This document shows positions 62,990-64,000 of a DNA stretch of 64,000 nt, piece after piece (the first letter of the stretch is position 1; every line of letters starts with the position of its first letter). The DNA lies in the NCBI GenBank assembly GCA_951812805.1, contig CATOSZ010000003.1:1690557-1754556 (forward strand). Direction: 5' to 3'. A program made the translations under genes and the position numbers. The DNA comes from an uncultured Alphaproteobacteria bacterium (GTDB lineage Bacteria > Pseudomonadota > Alphaproteobacteria > GCA-2731375). The notes under the pieces are model-generated. The model was not told the origin of the DNA. It did not search any database and saw nothing but the letters and a program-made list of their open reading frames with translations.

Positions 62990-63769
62990 TTAGAGGGTCG
63001 CGTTCTCCGCTTCGGGATCCTCCGGCAGGCTGCCTTCGGCGACTTCCTGCATATTGGTGATGACGCGCAGCAGCGGCATCTCGATGTCGTAGCCGTAGAT
63101 CGTGAACACGGTCCCGTCGAAGGGATGCATCAGGCGGCGGAAGGCACGGTAGAGATAGGGCTGGCCCGAGGCGATGGTGGATGGATTGTGCAGGTGCAGG
63201 TCGATGTAGCTCGAGCGCAGCAGGCTGGTGCGCCGACGCTGGATGAAGTTCACGTGCTTGAAGGCGTCCCACGGGATGACCTGGCGGCCGAAGCGGAAGT
63301 AGCGCAGGCCCTTCGCATCGAAATGCAGCTGCGGGCCGCGCCAAAGAATGCCGTCGAGACCGAAAAAGGTGATCCAGGAGCCGATCGCCAGCATGAACAG
63401 GTCGATGTTGTGCCGCCCGATCCCCTCGTCGAGGAAGCGATTGAAATCCTCGATCGCCTTGCTTTGAGTGAGGCCGTCTTCCAGCGGCCGTGCGCCTTCG
63501 CCCCACAGCAGGTCGCGGCCCGCGAGGGCGATGATGGTCAGGCCGATGACGGCGATCGCCGTCTGGAAAAGCCGTCGGCCCCTGTAGCTGTAGGCGCTCG
63601 GCGCCTCTTCTACTTCCGGGGTGTCTTCTTCTCCAGTGTCTTCGTCCCGAGTGTCCTCTTCCCGAGTGTCTTCTTCCCGGGCGTCCTCTTGCCCGGCATC
63701 GTCGTCCCGCGTCGTCGGCTCCCGCTCGCTCTCGCCGTCGTCCCCGCTCGCCGGTCCCCCCTCGCGCAT
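62990..63769 (-). CDS. Membrane protein with acidic repeat N-terminus
   Basis: A 259-residue protein. Residues 10-55 are acidic and include a pentapeptide repeat based on EEDTR. Two hydrophobic segments follow, LFQTAIAVIGLTIIALAG and IDLFMLAIGSWITFFGLDG. The C-terminal half contains LHFDAKGLRYFRFGRQVIPW, resembling a PH-like domain. The acidic part is probably cytosolic. I do not recognise the family. The gene follows the partial gene at the right edge by seven bases. Confidence 0.65.
   Translation of the reverse strand: MREGGPASGDDGESEREPTTRDDDAGQEDAREEDTREEDTRDEDTGEEDTPEVEEAPSAYSYRGRRLFQTAIAVIGLTIIALAGRDLLWGEGARPLEDGLTQSKAIEDFNRFLDEGIGRHNIDLFMLAIGSWITFFGLDGILWRGPQLHFDAKGLRYFRFGRQVIPWDAFKHVNFIQRRRTSLLRSSYIDLHLHNPSTIASGQPYLYRAFRRLMHPFDGTVFTIYGYDIEMPLLRVITNMQEVAEGSLPEDPEAENATL
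63621..63695. repeat. Five 15-bp tandem repeats in the membrane-protein gene
   Basis: Units 63621-63635, 63636-63650, 63651-63665, 63666-63680 and 63681-63695 share GTGTCTTCTTCCCGA with small changes. On the coding strand they give the EEDTR repeat. Copy number could vary without changing frame. Confidence 0.8.
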
Positions 63770-63776
63770 CGCCGGC

Positions 63777-64000
63777 TCAGTCGCTGGTTACGAGTTCCGC
63801 ACGCTGCGGCGCCGCCGGTGGCGTCGCCACGCGGTCTTCACCGCCAATTGCGAGCGCCGCGTCGAGGGCCTGCAAGGCGAGCGGCCAGACCTCGCCCGCC
63901 GGCATCACACGGGTGAGCGCGATGGCCGCGTCCGCGGCGTCGGAGGCATCGACCGCCCGGCCGATGTGCGGCGCGCGGGCGGCACCCGCCTGGTGTGCCG
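63777..64000 (-). CDS. Unknown protein, C-terminal part
   Basis: The frame is open from the right edge to TGA 63777-63779, giving about 74 residues that end APQRAELVTSD. It is Ala-rich and helical, with IGRAVDASDAADAAIALTRV. The rest lies outside the window, so I cannot assign a family. It is directly upstream of the membrane-protein gene (seven-base gap). Confidence 0.55.
   Translation of the reverse strand, partial: AHQAGAARAPHIGRAVDASDAADAAIALTRVMPAGEVWPLALQALDAALAIGGEDRVATPPAAPQRAELVTSD

Overview
This 64 kb window is GC-rich chromosomal DNA from an alphaproteobacterium. The best markers are a GcrA cell-cycle regulator with a DnaA box upstream, a cysteine-free L31, the rpoN-hpf-ptsN order, a stand-alone RNase D, a DUF971 protein and MFS/TetR/SH3 proteins of alphaproteobacterial type. 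A member of the Rhodospirillales in the broad sense is likely, but the species cannot be told from the sequence alone. Most of the window is catabolic and housekeeping DNA on both strands. It is broken by a lower-GC island (about 10.5-13.8 kb), a second lower-GC patch with a Fic module (36.9-37.8 kb) and three insertion sequences.

Layout. 0-6 kb: an SH3-protein end, a 130-bp palindromic element, an enoyl-CoA hydratase, an aldehyde dehydrogenase, a TetR/MFS pair with a clear operator, an ACT-domain protein behind a possible leader-peptide attenuator, and a DMT permease. 6-10 kb: hydantoinase/oxoprolinase A and B subunits. 10.5-13.7 kb: a Slam-type outer-membrane protein and a TbpB-like surface lipoprotein, the classic translocator/client pair; the Slam gene is put out of frame by a G7 tract just after its signal peptide. 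14-21 kb: LLM oxidoreductase, CNB protein, a methyltransferase with a 3' frameshift, SDRs, L31, PilZ and an E1 alpha/beta TPP dehydrogenase operon. 21-26 kb: a divergent operon with an internally duplicated protein of unknown family, an acetolactate-synthase-like TPP enzyme and a 2-hydroxyacid dehydrogenase. That dehydrogenase is split by an IS481-like element and clipped at its end by an IS21 element, which itself carries an IS256 relic. 29-38 kb: ankyrin protein, BluB, a flavoprotein, TetR, PPK2, acyl-CoA dehydrogenase, CoA transferase, LysE and Fic.

38-52 kb is the informational core: thrS, infC (apparently starting at AUA), tRNA-Leu(CAG), RNase D, rpoN, hpf, ptsN, an M23 peptidase, ada, purH, a fused indolepyruvate:ferredoxin oxidoreductase and gcrA. 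52-64 kb: an aminotransferase followed by an IS1182 element whose target duplication is the stop codon, a kinesin-light-chain-type TPR protein, a GrdB-like gene with an in-frame UGA followed by a SECIS-like hairpin (probable selenoprotein), TauD-type dioxygenase, hydroxypyruvate isomerase, amidase and membrane proteins.

The most interesting points are the probable selenoprotein, the Slam/lipoprotein island with its homopolymer switch or lesion, the AUA start of infC, the leader-peptide candidate upstream of the ACT-domain gene, and the nested insertions in the dehydrogenase gene. No CRISPR array, rRNA or prophage was seen.
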